Positions 9,900-19,879 of a DNA stretch of 64,000 bases are shown in pieces. Made by a program: the position numbers and the translations under genes. This DNA is from Phormidium ambiguum IAM M-71. GTDB lineage: Bacteria; Cyanobacteriota; Cyanobacteriia; Cyanobacteriales; Aerosakkonemataceae. How positions within the stretch are numbered: position 1 is the stretch's first letter; the number at the start of each line of letters is the position of its first letter. The DNA lies in contig NZ_MRCE01000018.1 in assembly GCF_001904725.1 (NCBI RefSeq), positions 62,001 to 126,000 on the forward strand. Direction: 5' to 3'. The notes below the pieces were generated by a model that was given only the letters and a program-made list of their open reading frames with translations, did no database searches and was not told the origin of the DNA.

Positions 9900-9975
9900 T
9901 GATGAGTTTTGAGTTTTGAGTTATAAGTTAAGTTACTAACTTAAAATTCATAACTTAAAACTTAAAACTCCAAAC
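9900..9975. repeat. AT-rich palindromic repeat (TGAGTTTTGAGTT module)
   Basis: A run of GAGTTTTGAGTTTTGAGTT is followed by AAGTTAAGTTACTAACTT and then AACTTAAAACTTAAAACTC, giving an imperfect hairpin of about 70 bases. The GTTTTGAGTTTTGAGTT module recurs inside the coding region at 53376-53438. Confidence 0.65.
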
Positions 9976-9977
9976 TT

Positions 9978-10589
9978 ATGTTCCCTTCTTTTTGGTCTGA
10001 GCCTTTCTTATGGATTCATTTAGCGGGAATAGCAGCATTCCCTATTTGGTTGGGAATACTGCTGCTATCCTTAGCTGCGGGTGAGCCGCTATTGCCAGTT
10101 TGGTTGGAATTTAGTTTAATTGCAATTATTGGTATTGCACCAATTTTGTGGATGCAGTTGGTAAAACCATTCAATATTTTCTGTGTTCTGATATTAGCTC
10201 TCAAACCAGAAGTACTAACTGTTGAACAAAGGAAGATCTTGAGTTTATTTAAACGCCCTCTAGAAAAGGTAGGAACAATAACAGCACCCTTGTTCTTACT
10301 TTTGGTGCTATGGAAAATTTATACTTTAGCTCCTGTGGCAGCTGAAATCCCACCTTTAGCACCATCATGGCGAATAGCTTGTCTGTTAGTCGCGGGGGTA
10401 GCTTTTTTGCTATCGAATCTGTTTTTTCAGATTCCTTTGAGTGTTTTAGGTGTCTTACTAACCAAAGAATCTGCGTTTGCGAGTATCGAACCTTACCCCG
10501 TTGAAAAAATCCAGGACGATTTTACGATCGCAGGTTTTCAGGTAGATAAAATATTACCGATAAAATCGTCGCCAAAAACACTAAGTTAA
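9978..10589 (+). CDS. Cyanobacterial low-complexity-tail-type membrane protein
   Basis: A 203-aa hydrophobic protein with about four membrane segments (approximately 10-32, 40-62, 95-115, 130-155) and a short soluble C-terminus rich in Ser/Lys/Pro. It resembles the family annotated in cyanobacteria as low-complexity tail membrane protein, often found after infB; that label is from memory of the family and not tested here. No catalytic motif is visible and the function is unknown. Confidence 0.7.
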   Translation: MFPSFWSEPFLWIHLAGIAAFPIWLGILLLSLAAGEPLLPVWLEFSLIAIIGIAPILWMQLVKPFNIFCVLILALKPEVLTVEQRKILSLFKRPLEKVGTITAPLFLLLVLWKIYTLAPVAAEIPPLAPSWRIACLLVAGVAFLLSNLFFQIPLSVLGVLLTKESAFASIEPYPVEKIQDDFTIAGFQVDKILPIKSSPKTLS

Positions 10590-10665
10590 AAGCCGGATTC
10601 ATCCACAATAGAAGATAACAAGTCTACTTCATTCACCTAATTTGTGATTCCGCTTAGGGAGAGTT

Positions 10666-10863
10666 ATGGCACAACAATCTGCTTCGTCCAACATTCAAGA
10701 TATTAATGATGCTCAAATTTGGGATAACCTGAAAGAAGCGATCGCTTCTTGCTCCGGTTTTGAGCGCTGGCAATATGAGCAACAAGTCGATGAAGATGAT
10801 ACCAGCCTTGATTACCGAGTGCGTCGGTATCTCCGCGAAACCTTAGAAACATTAGCTTATTAA
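10666..10863 (+). CDS. Small conserved cyanobacterial protein (65 aa)
   Basis: A 65-aa soluble acidic protein with the core IWDNLKEAIASCSGFERWQ and DYRVRRYLRETLETLAY. It resembles small uncharacterised proteins conserved in cyanobacteria. The ATG follows AGGGAGAG, and a clear terminator follows the stop, which together support a real gene. Function unknown. Confidence 0.75.
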   Translation: MAQQSASSNIQDINDAQIWDNLKEAIASCSGFERWQYEQQVDEDDTSLDYRVRRYLRETLETLAY

Positions 10864-10900
10864 ATCTCACTCGTTCAATTGATTAGTTTCTCAATTCCCC

Positions 10901-10930
10901 AAACTGCTGCTGAACAGGCGGCAGTTTTTT
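10901..10930 (+). terminator. Rho-independent terminator
   Basis: AAACTGCTGC pairs with GCGGCAGTTT (one G-T pair) around a short loop and runs into six T's. It sits 37 bases after the 65-aa gene. Confidence 0.85.
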
Positions 10931-11088
10931 AATTTAAGAAATAAATTATATTTTCCAAAATTATCACTTATGGTACTTGCATATATAACATTTAATATGG
11001 TAAACAAACAGGCAACCGATTTTAGATTTTAAAATTTAGATTTTAGGGGCGGGTTAAGTAAAAAATATAGCACTCAAAATATCCGAAA

Positions 11089-12801
11089 ATGAGTAAACGT
11101 TTGGCTTCTCACTTACATCAGGTGACTATTTTGAACCACAATTTTCCGAAACCCATTCAAACTGCTAAAACCCTAAAAGCTGGATTAGCAGCATTGTTAC
11201 TTTCTACTTCTACTGGATTAATTCTATTACCTACTGAAGCAAACTCTCAGTTAATCTCCCAGCCAACAATTCAAGCACCTGCACCTGCAACTGCCAATAT
11301 TATTTACGTTAACCCCCAAACAGGTAATGACAGCGCAGGTGCAGGCAACCAAGCTACACCTTATCGCACCATTACATTTGCTCTTCAACAAGCCCAACCT
11401 GGAACAGTAATTCAACTAGCACCTGGTTCTTACACCGCGCAAACAGGCGAAGTTTTTCCCTTAACCGTTCAAAGCGGCGTAATTTTACGAGGGGATGATT
11501 CTACTAGAGGTCAAAATATTGCCATTGTCGGCGGTGGTAAATATCTCAGCCCAACTTTTGCCGGACAAAACGCCACAATTTTAGCGGAAAGTCAATCCGA
11601 AATTCGTGGTGTAACCGTGACTAACCCAAACAAACGGGGTACAGGGATTTGGATTGAATCGAGTAATCCAACTATTGCCAATAGTACTTTTAGTGATAGT
11701 AAGCGAGAAGGAATATTTATTACTGGTGATGCGAATCCCAAAATTGAAAATAATCTTTTTACTCGCAATGATGGTAACGGAATTTCTGTAGCGCGGGCTG
11801 CTAAAGGGCAAATTCTCCGTAATCAGTTTCAGAGTACAGGTTTTGGGATTGCTGTGGGCGGTACATCTTCACCATTAATTGCGGAAAATCGGATTCTGCA
11901 AAACACTGATGGTATTTATATTAACGATAATGCGCGTCCAGTGTTGCGAAATAATTTAATTCAAAATAATGCCCGTGCTGGTATTGTCGTCACAATTAAT
12001 GCTCAACCTGATTTGGGAACAGATACTGAAGCCGGAAACAATATTATCCGCAATAATGCGAAATTCGATCTTCAGAATGCTACTTCTACTGTTACTATTT
12101 TGGCGATCGGTAATGATATTAACCGCAGTCGCATTTCTGGAAGAGTCAATTTTGTCGCTGCAACTGTAAAACCGCCCACTGGTGGAACTAATGCTGCTTT
12201 TGCAGATATTGAAGGACATTGGGCAAAGCCTTATATTGAAGCCCTCGCCGCTAAAGGTATCTTAACTGGTTATGAAGATGGCACATTTCGTCCCAGCGAA
12301 CCAGTCAACCGCGCTCAATTTGCTGTGATTATTCAAAAAGCTTTTGCGCCCACACCACAGCGCCCCAGCATGACTTTTGCCGATGTAAAAAATAATTTTT
12401 GGGCTTTTTCTGCCATTCAAGCGGCTTATCGAGGTGGTTTTCTCTCTGGTGAAGGGCGCAGTTTTCGACCTTTGCAACCTATCACTAGAGTGCAAGCATT
12501 AGTAGCTTTAGCAACTGGTTTAAAATTGCCTAGCGGTAATCCCACTATTTTGGCTTTTTACAAAGATGCGGCGCAAATTCCTAGTTATGCCGCTTCAGCT
12601 GTTGCAGCTGCTACTAGCCAAAAGTTGGTGGTAAATTATCCAGAACAAACTCAGTTAAATCCCAACCAAGTTGTGACTAGGGCTGATTTAGCGGCTTTTG
12701 TTTATCAGGCGATGGTAAATTCTGGACGTGCAGAAGCTATTGCTTCCCCCTATGTGGTCACAGTTTCCTCGAATACGCCATCCGAAGCAGGAGGACAATA
12801 A
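11089..12801 (+). CDS. DUF1565/parallel beta-helix protein with SLH domains
   Basis: A 570-aa secreted or surface protein. An N-terminal signal region with a hydrophobic core (about 35-50, LKAGLAALLLSTSTGLILL) is followed by a DUF1565 segment (about 70-160, with IIYVNPQTGNDSAGAG), a right-handed beta-helix of NosD/PbH1 repeats (about 165-335) and three S-layer homology modules (about 370-418, 430-480, 495-545; FADIEGHWAKPYIEALAAKG). SLH modules in cyanobacteria anchor proteins to the cell wall polymer. The beta-helix suggests polysaccharide binding or cleavage, but no catalytic residues can be named. A strong terminator follows at 12890-12927. Confidence 0.85.
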   Translation: MSKRLASHLHQVTILNHNFPKPIQTAKTLKAGLAALLLSTSTGLILLPTEANSQLISQPTIQAPAPATANIIYVNPQTGNDSAGAGNQATPYRTITFALQQAQPGTVIQLAPGSYTAQTGEVFPLTVQSGVILRGDDSTRGQNIAIVGGGKYLSPTFAGQNATILAESQSEIRGVTVTNPNKRGTGIWIESSNPTIANSTFSDSKREGIFITGDANPKIENNLFTRNDGNGISVARAAKGQILRNQFQSTGFGIAVGGTSSPLIAENRILQNTDGIYINDNARPVLRNNLIQNNARAGIVVTINAQPDLGTDTEAGNNIIRNNAKFDLQNATSTVTILAIGNDINRSRISGRVNFVAATVKPPTGGTNAAFADIEGHWAKPYIEALAAKGILTGYEDGTFRPSEPVNRAQFAVIIQKAFAPTPQRPSMTFADVKNNFWAFSAIQAAYRGGFLSGEGRSFRPLQPITRVQALVALATGLKLPSGNPTILAFYKDAAQIPSYAASAVAAATSQKLVVNYPEQTQLNPNQVVTRADLAAFVYQAMVNSGRAEAIASPYVVTVSSNTPSEAGGQ

Positions 12802-12802
12802 T

Positions 12803-12834
12803 TTGGGGATTGGGGACAGGGGACTGGGGACTAG
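12803..12834. repeat. G-rich heptad repeat (GGGGACT-like)
   Basis: Imperfect tandem units of GGGGATT/GGGGACA/GGGGACT follow the SLH protein stop. The complementary unit CCCAGTC recurs at 54494-54525 and near 25392. Confidence 0.7.
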
Positions 12835-12889
12835 GAAAATTCCTTGGCTAAACCCGCCCCTACTAAACCTTATCTTCGTGCTTAAAAAT

Positions 12890-12927
12890 AAAGAACCAGC
12901 ATCAGAACTTACTGATGCTGGTTCTTT
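12890..12927 (+). terminator. Strong hairpin terminator
   Basis: AAAGAACCAGCATCAG and CTGATGCTGGTTCTTT form a perfect 16-bp stem with a 6-base loop. The T-run is short, and the symmetric A/T flanks allow it to act in both directions. It most likely ends the SLH gene. Confidence 0.75.
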
Positions 12928-13238
12928 AATCTGACTTTAAAAAGCTGTCAGTTTTTTTAGATTAGGGGTCTTTATATAGGCTGACCCCATTTAAAGTCCT
13001 GGTATAAGCTTCCAGGGGGGATTTTATGGTCAGGGTCTTTATATAGGCTGACCCCGTTTCAGACTCTTTTATTGTGGCAGCAATATAGCGAAATCCTAAA
13101 ATTGTTAATGTTTTTTTTATATTTCTTACCGAGTTTCTTGAATTGTTACTTTGTGTAAATTTATCTTGCTTACAGGTTACAGTAGCGAAATCTTAAAAAA
13201 TCTTTATAGTTTTTTAACAACTTAGCTATTGATTTAAG
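12928..13238. other. Non-coding spacer with duplicated hairpins
   Basis: This 311-base spacer between two genes that end toward each other contains the duplicated 23-base hairpin (12966-12988 and 13033-13055) and an AT-rich remainder (13080-13238) in which I see nothing else. Confidence 0.6.
12966..13055. repeat. Duplicated 23-base hairpin repeat
   Basis: The 23-base sequence beginning GGGTCTTTATATAGG and ending CTGACCCC occurs identically at 12966-12988 and 13033-13055. Each copy is itself a hairpin (GGGTC/GACCC). A third hairpin, CCTGG/CCAGG (12998-13016), lies between them. It looks like a compact REP-like element. Confidence 0.85.
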
Positions 13239-13526
13239 TTACGAATCACGCTTTACCTTTTTTGTTTGGGATTTTTTAGCGGCTCGTTGTTCTAAGCGGA
13301 ACAGCCATACCATTAAAGCTAATATACCCAGTTGCAGGGCAAAATTAGGCAGGGCGGTGTCTACTTCCCGACCTGCGGCTATTTGGGACAAAAAGACTAC
13401 AGCACCAATGAGTCCAGAAGCGCCAAAAGCTATGTAAACAAACTGTCTCAACCCGCGATAAGGGGCTTTGATCTCTTCTTTGAGTCGGGCGTATTTTTCT
13501 GGAGTGGGGGGTTTGGGAGTATTCAT
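13239..13526 (-). CDS. DUF3493 / LPA1-REP27-like membrane protein
   Basis: A 95-aa protein with PPTPEKYARLKEEIKAPYRG, then two membrane segments (about 26-47 and 60-78) and a very basic tail (KKSQTKKVKRDS). It fits the cyanobacterial DUF3493 family, which matches the C-terminal membrane domain of the plant/algal photosystem II assembly factor LPA1/REP27, so a thylakoid role is plausible. I chose ATG 13526 over the longer frame (to 13592) because the extra codons are translated from a dispersed TTTTAGATTT-type repeat. Confidence 0.75.
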   Translation of the reverse strand: MNTPKPPTPEKYARLKEEIKAPYRGLRQFVYIAFGASGLIGAVVFLSQIAAGREVDTALPNFALQLGILALMVWLFRLEQRAAKKSQTKKVKRDS

Positions 13527-13651
13527 TCGATTTTGAATTTTGGATTTTAGATTTGGAAGCAACCAAAAATTTATAATACAACTATAATACAAAAAGCCCA
13601 GTTAGATTTCATAGAAAGTGCTGGGTATAGTTGTTGTTCCTTAGCCAAGAC

Positions 13652-15475
13652 ATGGCGAAATTTGCAGATGTCGTCGGATATTATCGTCGTTATCAGACGA
13701 TCGCACTTTTTAGTATCGTTACTACCAGTGCATTTGAGATTATAGACCTAGTGGTGCCTTACGCGATTGGGCAGATTTTAAACGTGCTATCTGGACAGAG
13801 TTTGGATGGCCCAATGGAAAGAGCGATCGCTACAGTAGCAACACTGTTAGGGATATCTGTAAATAAGATTTTATCTCTAAGCGTGTTACTTGCAATTATC
13901 TTTGTTGTCACTGTAGTTAGAGCGCCTATTCAACCTTGGATTAGTTCTTGGTTTCATTGGGATATTGCCCTACGTTCTCGGCGAGATAATTCCCAAAAAG
14001 CTTTAGAAAAAATCCTCACCTTACCCTTAGAATTTTATGACGAAAACAACCCAGGTCGAATTGCCGGAAGAGTTGCTAGGGGCATTTCTAATCATACTTG
14101 GACTTACCCAGAAGTTGCTGGACAATTAATTCCCAAACTAGCCAGAGTTTTGGGGATTTTTGTCATTATTTGTTTGATAGAATGGCGAATTGCGATTCTG
14201 TTTTTGTTGTCTTTTGTGCTAATTCTGGGGTTTAGCATCAAGAACTTGCAGGAAATCATGAAAAAAGAAGAACGACTAGACAAGTATATGGAAAATACTG
14301 AAAGTCGTACTTCAGAAATTATTACAAACATCAAGACAGTTAAAGCATTTGCTACTGAAGCAAAAGAATTAAATCGCCAAAATCAACGCCTTAATCGAGA
14401 ATTAAAAGTAGTTGATTACCGAATTCACAAAGGTTACGTCAAGTTAAATACTTGGCAAAAAACAGTGATTCAATTCTTTGTGTTTATGGTGTTAGGTTTA
14501 ACCCTAGCAGCTACAGTTGGCGGACAAATATCCTTGGGGCATTTTGTCACCACTTTAACTATTTCTAGCATGGCTTATGCCGAGTTAGAACCGATTAGTA
14601 ACTTAGCAGAAGTATTTGCACGTCGCTATGCTTCAATGCTGAGATTTCATGAATTTATCCAAAAACCAGCAGGTAAAGATGCGATTAGTTTAGTCTCATC
14701 AGAAAATAGCTTATCTCCTGAGAGCAGCTACCAGTTTACGAGTAAAATTGAGTTTAGTAAAATGAGTTTTGGTTATGATAGCGATCGCTTAGTCTTACAA
14801 AACATCAACTTACTGATTGAACCTTACCAAACTGTAGCTTTAGTCGGACGCTCTGGTTCAGGAAAATCTACTTTAGTTAAACTATTGTTGCGGTATTTTG
14901 AACCAACTCAAGGGCGAATTTTAATCGATGGAGAAGACATTCGCAGCCTTGATGTTACAGCTTATCGACGCAGATTAGCGATCGTTCACCAAGAAGTCGA
15001 TATCTTCAACGGTACAATCCTCGATAACCTCAAATATGGCAATCCCAATGCCACATTTGCCGAAGTTGAAAAAGCTTGTAGCATCGCCAGAGTAGATGAG
15101 GTAATTCGAGAAATGCCTCAAGGTTACTATACAGTTGTCGGAGAACGAGGCGTAAGACTTTCAGGTGGACAGCGACAGCGGTTAGGAATTGCTAGAGCAT
15201 TGTTAGTCAATCCCGATGTGCTAATCTTTGATGAAGCAACCTCTAGTTTGGATTATGAATCTGAGCGATCGATCCAACTAGCAATGCGAAGTATCTTAGG
15301 CACTCGTACCACAATAATTATTGCTCACCGACTCAGCACAGTTCGAGAAGCAGATAAAATCATCGTCCTAGACCAAGGACAAATAGTTGAAGTTGGGACA
15401 CACACCGAACTATTACACAGCGAAGGAATTTATCATCGTCTTCACTCACTACAAGAAACAGGTGAGTTAATTTAG
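13652..15475 (+). CDS. ABC transporter, fused permease/ATPase exporter
   Basis: A 607-aa type I exporter half-transporter. Six membrane helices (about 15-325) are followed by an ATPase domain with Walker A GRSGSGKS (about 398), signature LSGGQRQR (about 501), Walker B VLIFDEATSSLD (about 521) and an H-loop in IIIAHRLS. It would work as a homodimer or pair with another half-transporter. The frame also opens at TTG 13631, but ATG 13652 is the better start. No neighbouring partner gene hints at the substrate; lipids, peptides or drugs are all possible. Confidence 0.88.
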   Translation: MAKFADVVGYYRRYQTIALFSIVTTSAFEIIDLVVPYAIGQILNVLSGQSLDGPMERAIATVATLLGISVNKILSLSVLLAIIFVVTVVRAPIQPWISSWFHWDIALRSRRDNSQKALEKILTLPLEFYDENNPGRIAGRVARGISNHTWTYPEVAGQLIPKLARVLGIFVIICLIEWRIAILFLLSFVLILGFSIKNLQEIMKKEERLDKYMENTESRTSEIITNIKTVKAFATEAKELNRQNQRLNRELKVVDYRIHKGYVKLNTWQKTVIQFFVFMVLGLTLAATVGGQISLGHFVTTLTISSMAYAELEPISNLAEVFARRYASMLRFHEFIQKPAGKDAISLVSSENSLSPESSYQFTSKIEFSKMSFGYDSDRLVLQNINLLIEPYQTVALVGRSGSGKSTLVKLLLRYFEPTQGRILIDGEDIRSLDVTAYRRRLAIVHQEVDIFNGTILDNLKYGNPNATFAEVEKACSIARVDEVIREMPQGYYTVVGERGVRLSGGQRQRLGIARALLVNPDVLIFDEATSSLDYESERSIQLAMRSILGTRTTIIIAHRLSTVREADKIIVLDQGQIVEVGTHTELLHSEGIYHRLHSLQETGELI

Positions 15476-15633
15476 GTCAGTCAAGCAAAGGAACAGAGAA
15501 CAAGAAGAAGAGGATAAGACTATTTTTCGCCTTCTTCCCCTGTCCCTTTGTTACCAATTAGGTTACTAAGACTAATTTAGGTTAAAAATGTAAAAGAAAG
15601 CAAAGCATTACTTTTGCCTTTTTCCTTCTTTAG

Positions 15634-16743
<1,110 letters not shown>

Positions 16744-16844
16744 AGCAGACTCTACTTTGTCAGGGAATCAATACAAAAAATTTTTTCGTCAACCCCTTGC
16801 CAACCCAAAATTTGAGTGCTACTATTAATAATCGTGGATCAAAC

Positions 16845-16926
16845 GGGTCGATGCCCGAGTGGTTAATGGGGGCGGACTGTAAATCCGCTGGCTATGCCTA
16901 CGCTGGTTCAAATCCAGCTCGGCCCA
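16845..16926 (+). tRNA. tRNA-Tyr (GTA)
   Basis: GGGTCGA pairs with TCGGCCC in the acceptor stem, GTA sits in the anticodon loop (GGACTGTAAATCC), a long variable arm follows (class II, as expected for bacterial tRNA-Tyr), and the T arm has GGTTCAAATCC. CCA is not encoded. It lies 11 bases before tRNA-Thr, so they are probably co-transcribed. Confidence 0.95.
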
Positions 16927-16937
16927 CCTTCCACGTT

Positions 16938-17009
16938 GCCCGTGTAGCTCAGTGGTAGAGCACACCCTTGGTAAGGGTGAGGTCACGAGTTCAATCCTCG
17001 TCACGGGCT
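16938..17009 (+). tRNA. tRNA-Thr (GGT)
   Basis: GCCCGTG pairs with CACGGGC in the acceptor stem. The D arm is AGCTCAGTGGTAGAGC, the anticodon GGT is within CCCTTGGTAAGGG, and the T arm has GAGTTCAATCCTC. CCA is not encoded. A tRNA-Tyr gene lies just upstream. Confidence 0.95.
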
Positions 17010-17153
17010 TTTTAAGAATAAAGATACTCTAAGGGTTCAAGGCTTTTGTCTTACTTTACATTTTGTATCAAAACTTGTTAATCCAGTCATCTGACATAAG
17101 AAACTGACATAAAGCTGACCTAAACAGAGGATTCTGAAAGGAGTTTAACTGCT

Positions 17154-17807
17154 ATGACGATCGCTACTCCTGTTGTTAAGCCCATTAGCCAGCTTGAATT
17201 AGCTCCTGGCAGTATCGCAACGTTGAAAGATGTGACTTGGCAAGAATTTGAGGAGATTTTGGCGGAGTTAGGTGAACGGCGGAATTCTCGAATTGCTTAC
17301 AGCGAAGGAAAACTAGAAATTATGGTTCCATTGCCAGAACACGAACGGGCAAAGATCCTGATTGCCGATTTGGTGAAAGCAATATTACGATCGCAGCGAC
17401 GTAATTGGGAACCTCTCGGATCGAGTACTTTTAAACGGGAAGAAGCAGCAGGAGTTGAGCCGGATGAATGTTTTTATATTCAAAATCAACAGGCAGTGAT
17501 TGGAAAGGATCGAATTGATTTATCCATTGATCCACCACCTGATTTAGCGATCGAAAGTGATGTGAATTCTAAAACTAGAACTAACGCTTATCTTGCCATC
17601 AAAGTACCTGAAATTTGGATTTATGATTCAGGTAAACTTAAGATTAAATTGTTGCAGGGCGATCGCTACATTGAATCTGAAACCAGTCCCACCTTTCCAG
17701 ATTTAGCGATTCCAGAGATCGTTCCCAAAGTGGTAGAACGTGCAAAACAAATTGGCACCAGTCAAGCCTTACTAGAATTTGAAGATTGGCTCAGTCAGCA
17801 GAAATAG
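17154..17807 (+). CDS. Uma2-family (DUF820) putative endonuclease
   Basis: A 217-aa member of the Uma2 family, expanded in cyanobacteria and with a PD-(D/E)XK nuclease fold. The core is seen in WQEFEEILAELGERRNSRIAYSEGKLEIMVPLPEHE, GSSTFKREEAAGVEPDECFYI and the candidate catalytic PPPDLAIESDVNSKT, followed by VPEIWIYD. Activity is unproven for the family. AAAGGAG lies about ten bases before the ATG. It sits directly downstream of two tRNA genes, a common landing place for mobile genes, though no integrase or att repeat is seen. A decayed relative lies at 25066-25243. Confidence 0.88.
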   Translation: MTIATPVVKPISQLELAPGSIATLKDVTWQEFEEILAELGERRNSRIAYSEGKLEIMVPLPEHERAKILIADLVKAILRSQRRNWEPLGSSTFKREEAAGVEPDECFYIQNQQAVIGKDRIDLSIDPPPDLAIESDVNSKTRTNAYLAIKVPEIWIYDSGKLKIKLLQGDRYIESETSPTFPDLAIPEIVPKVVERAKQIGTSQALLEFEDWLSQQK

Positions 17808-17959
17808 ACAATCGCTCTAATATTTATTTCCGCGTAATCAAGTATTTAAAATAAACGCGCCTACAAAGCAAAAGTTTTCACCAATGGTTGTAGACGCTTT
17901 AATTAAATTAAAACCCAGTTAGTCTAAGGAAATACTGAGTTACTATTGAAAAACAAATT

Positions 17960-18283
17960 TTAAGATGCCAGAGCAACTTCTACCATTTGTTGCAATTCAC
18001 CTTTTTGGTAAAGCTCAATCATGATATCCGAGCCACCAATAAACTCGCCATTGATGTAAACTTGGGGAATAGTAGGCCAGTTGGAATACTCTTTAATTCC
18101 TTGACGAATATCTGGGTCTGCTAACACATCCACAGTTTGGTATGGTATTCCTAATGTGTTGAGAATTTGTACCACATTGTTAGAGAAACCACATTGGGGC
18201 ATAAGTTTGCTGCCCTTCATGAAGACTAAAACCTTATTTTCTTGGACTAAGTTATCAATCCGTTCTTTGAGTTCTGGTGTCAT
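17960..18283 (-). CDS. grxD: Monothiol glutaredoxin, CGFS type (Grx4/GrxD)
   Basis: A 107-aa single-domain glutaredoxin with the CGFS active site ([13 protein letters not shown]), the KGSKLMP lysine region, [13 protein letters not shown] with its cis-proline and [11 protein letters not shown] for glutathione binding. Such proteins bind a shared [2Fe-2S] cluster with glutathione and act in iron-sulfur transfer or iron sensing. The gene upstream in the same direction encodes BolA, its usual partner, 158 bases away. Confidence 0.95.
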   Translation of the reverse strand: MTPELKERIDNLVQENKVLVFMKGSKLMPQCGFSNNVVQILNTLGIPYQTVDVLADPDIRQGIKEYSNWPTIPQVYINGEFIGGSDIMIELYQKGELQQMVEVALAS

Positions 18284-18441
18284 AGTTTTTCTAGTAAATT
18301 CGCGTAGCTGATGCTCTCTGCGATCGCATTAATTAAATGTTACAACTTGCAGTGGGTTTGTACCCCAGCGGATGCAAATCTTACCTAACTTTGTTAGTGT
18401 ATCGATAACATCCCCCTTGGTCAAGCAAGCCAAGCTACAGT

Positions 18442-18678
18442 TTAAGAATTTGGGGTAGAGGTTTTCAATGCTAAGGCGTGGATAGCCTCCGAAGACATTG
18501 CCTGTTTCAGCGCACCGTATACCATTTGATGCTGTTGAACTAGCCCTTTACCTGCAAACATTGCAGAAACTACACTTACCTGATAGTGATCTCCACCACC
18601 AGTTAAGTCTTGTACTTCCACTTGGGCATCAGGCATTTCTGCCACAATCATTGCCTTAACCTGATCTGGGCTAATCAT
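18442..18678 (-). CDS. bolA: BolA family protein
   Basis: A 78-aa BolA-like protein ([21 protein letters not shown], then [31 protein letters not shown] with the conserved histidines). BolA proteins form [2Fe-2S]-bridged heterodimers with CGFS glutaredoxins, which fits grxD immediately downstream. ATG 18678 is preceded by AAGAGGAA. Probably one transcription unit with grxD. Confidence 0.93.
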   Translation of the reverse strand: MISPDQVKAMIVAEMPDAQVEVQDLTGGGDHYQVSVVSAMFAGKGLVQQHQMVYGALKQAMSSEAIHALALKTSTPNS

Positions 18679-18731
18679 TCCATTCCTCTTACATCACAAA
18701 GATTTGACAGCGTATATTTAGTGTAAATTAA

Positions 18732-19736
18732 TTACCGATTTGATGAACTAGATTGGCGATCTCTACTACTTCTCGGATAAGGAGAATCAACAAAACCCAG
18801 TTCAAATAATTGCTGATAAGCCTTTTTCCCTAAATCTCGCGTTGGGTTTTGCGATCGAATAATTTGCACCAATAAAGGTACAGATAATTCTGGTTTATTT
18901 TGCGCCCGATGTATCAATGCTAACTGATAGGTAGCTTCATCCCGTTTTTGGGCAGATTCCACTGCATTTTTGCGTTGACTATCCGCAATCCCATTGTCAA
19001 TTCCTGAAAAACTAGCTGCCAGTTCTTGATAAAAATTAGATAGCTGGTTAAACACCTGGCGTGCTTCTTGGAGTTTCTTCACCGCTAAGTCATAATTTTG
19101 CTCGGAAACAGCACTACTAGCCTCAGTCATGAGTCGCTGTCCTCCATTCAAGCTTAGTAACGAATTATCTTGACCTAGAATCACAGATAATTGTTCATAA
19201 GCTTTTTTTCCTAAATCTCGCGTCGGATTTTGCGATCGAATCACTTGTACCAATAAAGGTACAGCTAATTCCGCCTTAGTTTGTGCCTGATGCACCAATG
19301 CTAACTGATAAGTAGCTTCATCCCGCTTTTGGGCATTATCTACGGCATTTTGTCGTAGCCTATCTGAAATGCGATTGTCAATTCCCGAAAAACTAGCTGC
19401 CAGTTCTTGATAAAAATTAGATAACTGGTTAAATACTTGGCGAGCTACTTGGAGTTTATCCACTGCTAAGGCATAATTTTGAGCAGAAGCCGCATTACTA
19501 GCCTCATTCATCAGCCGCTGTCCTCCAGGCAAGCTTAATAAAGAGCTATCTTGATTGAGAGGACGTAATTGATTAGCATCTGTCTCTTCCAAAGGCTGGG
19601 CTTGGGTAGGAGATGCCGGAGTAGCGGGTTGTTCTGTTTGAGCACTGACTGATAAAGGCAGACTAAAAGTTGCCGCCAGTGCTAGAGAAGTCAAGCCGCT
19701 AAAGTGAAAGAAGCGAACAGTTGCCGGAAAAACCAT
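18732..19736 (-). CDS. Secreted protein with two long internal repeats
   Basis: A 334-aa protein with an N-terminal signal peptide (FSGLTSLALAATFSLPLSVSAQ) and two nearly identical repeats of about 125 residues (about 64-188 and 191-315). Each begins LLSLxGGQRLM and contains NYxLAVxKLQxARQVFNQLS, then DEATYQLALxHxAQ and LVQxIRSQNPTRDLGKKAY. The helical, TPR-like pattern suggests protein binding in the periplasm or lumen. I prefer ATG 19736 because the signal peptide begins there; the frame opens to 19799. Function unknown. The repeats look like a recent duplication that kept the frame. Confidence 0.78.
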   Translation of the reverse strand: MVFPATVRFFHFSGLTSLALAATFSLPLSVSAQTEQPATPASPTQAQPLEETDANQLRPLNQDSSLLSLPGGQRLMNEASNAASAQNYALAVDKLQVARQVFNQLSNFYQELAASFSGIDNRISDRLRQNAVDNAQKRDEATYQLALVHQAQTKAELAVPLLVQVIRSQNPTRDLGKKAYEQLSVILGQDNSLLSLNGGQRLMTEASSAVSEQNYDLAVKKLQEARQVFNQLSNFYQELAASFSGIDNGIADSQRKNAVESAQKRDEATYQLALIHRAQNKPELSVPLLVQIIRSQNPTRDLGKKAYQQLFELGFVDSPYPRSSRDRQSSSSNR

Positions 19737-19879
19737 GAACTCAGCTTTTTTTCTTTGCAGAAATTTAGAATGGATATTAACTTCGGAGTATATTAACATT
19801 ACCTGGACAAATAAGGTGGGAATCTGAGTGTAACAACCCGAACAATTTTGGTTTTGGCAATGCTAACAAATCGCTAGGT

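Noticed and set aside
12728-12934. 68-aa plus-strand frame over the end of the SLH gene
   Set aside because: It reads the SLH gene out of frame, then a G-rich repeat and a terminator hairpin.
16845-17807. tRNA-associated integrated element carrying the Uma2 gene
   Set aside because: No integrase and no duplicated tRNA 3' end were found downstream; only the position is suggestive.
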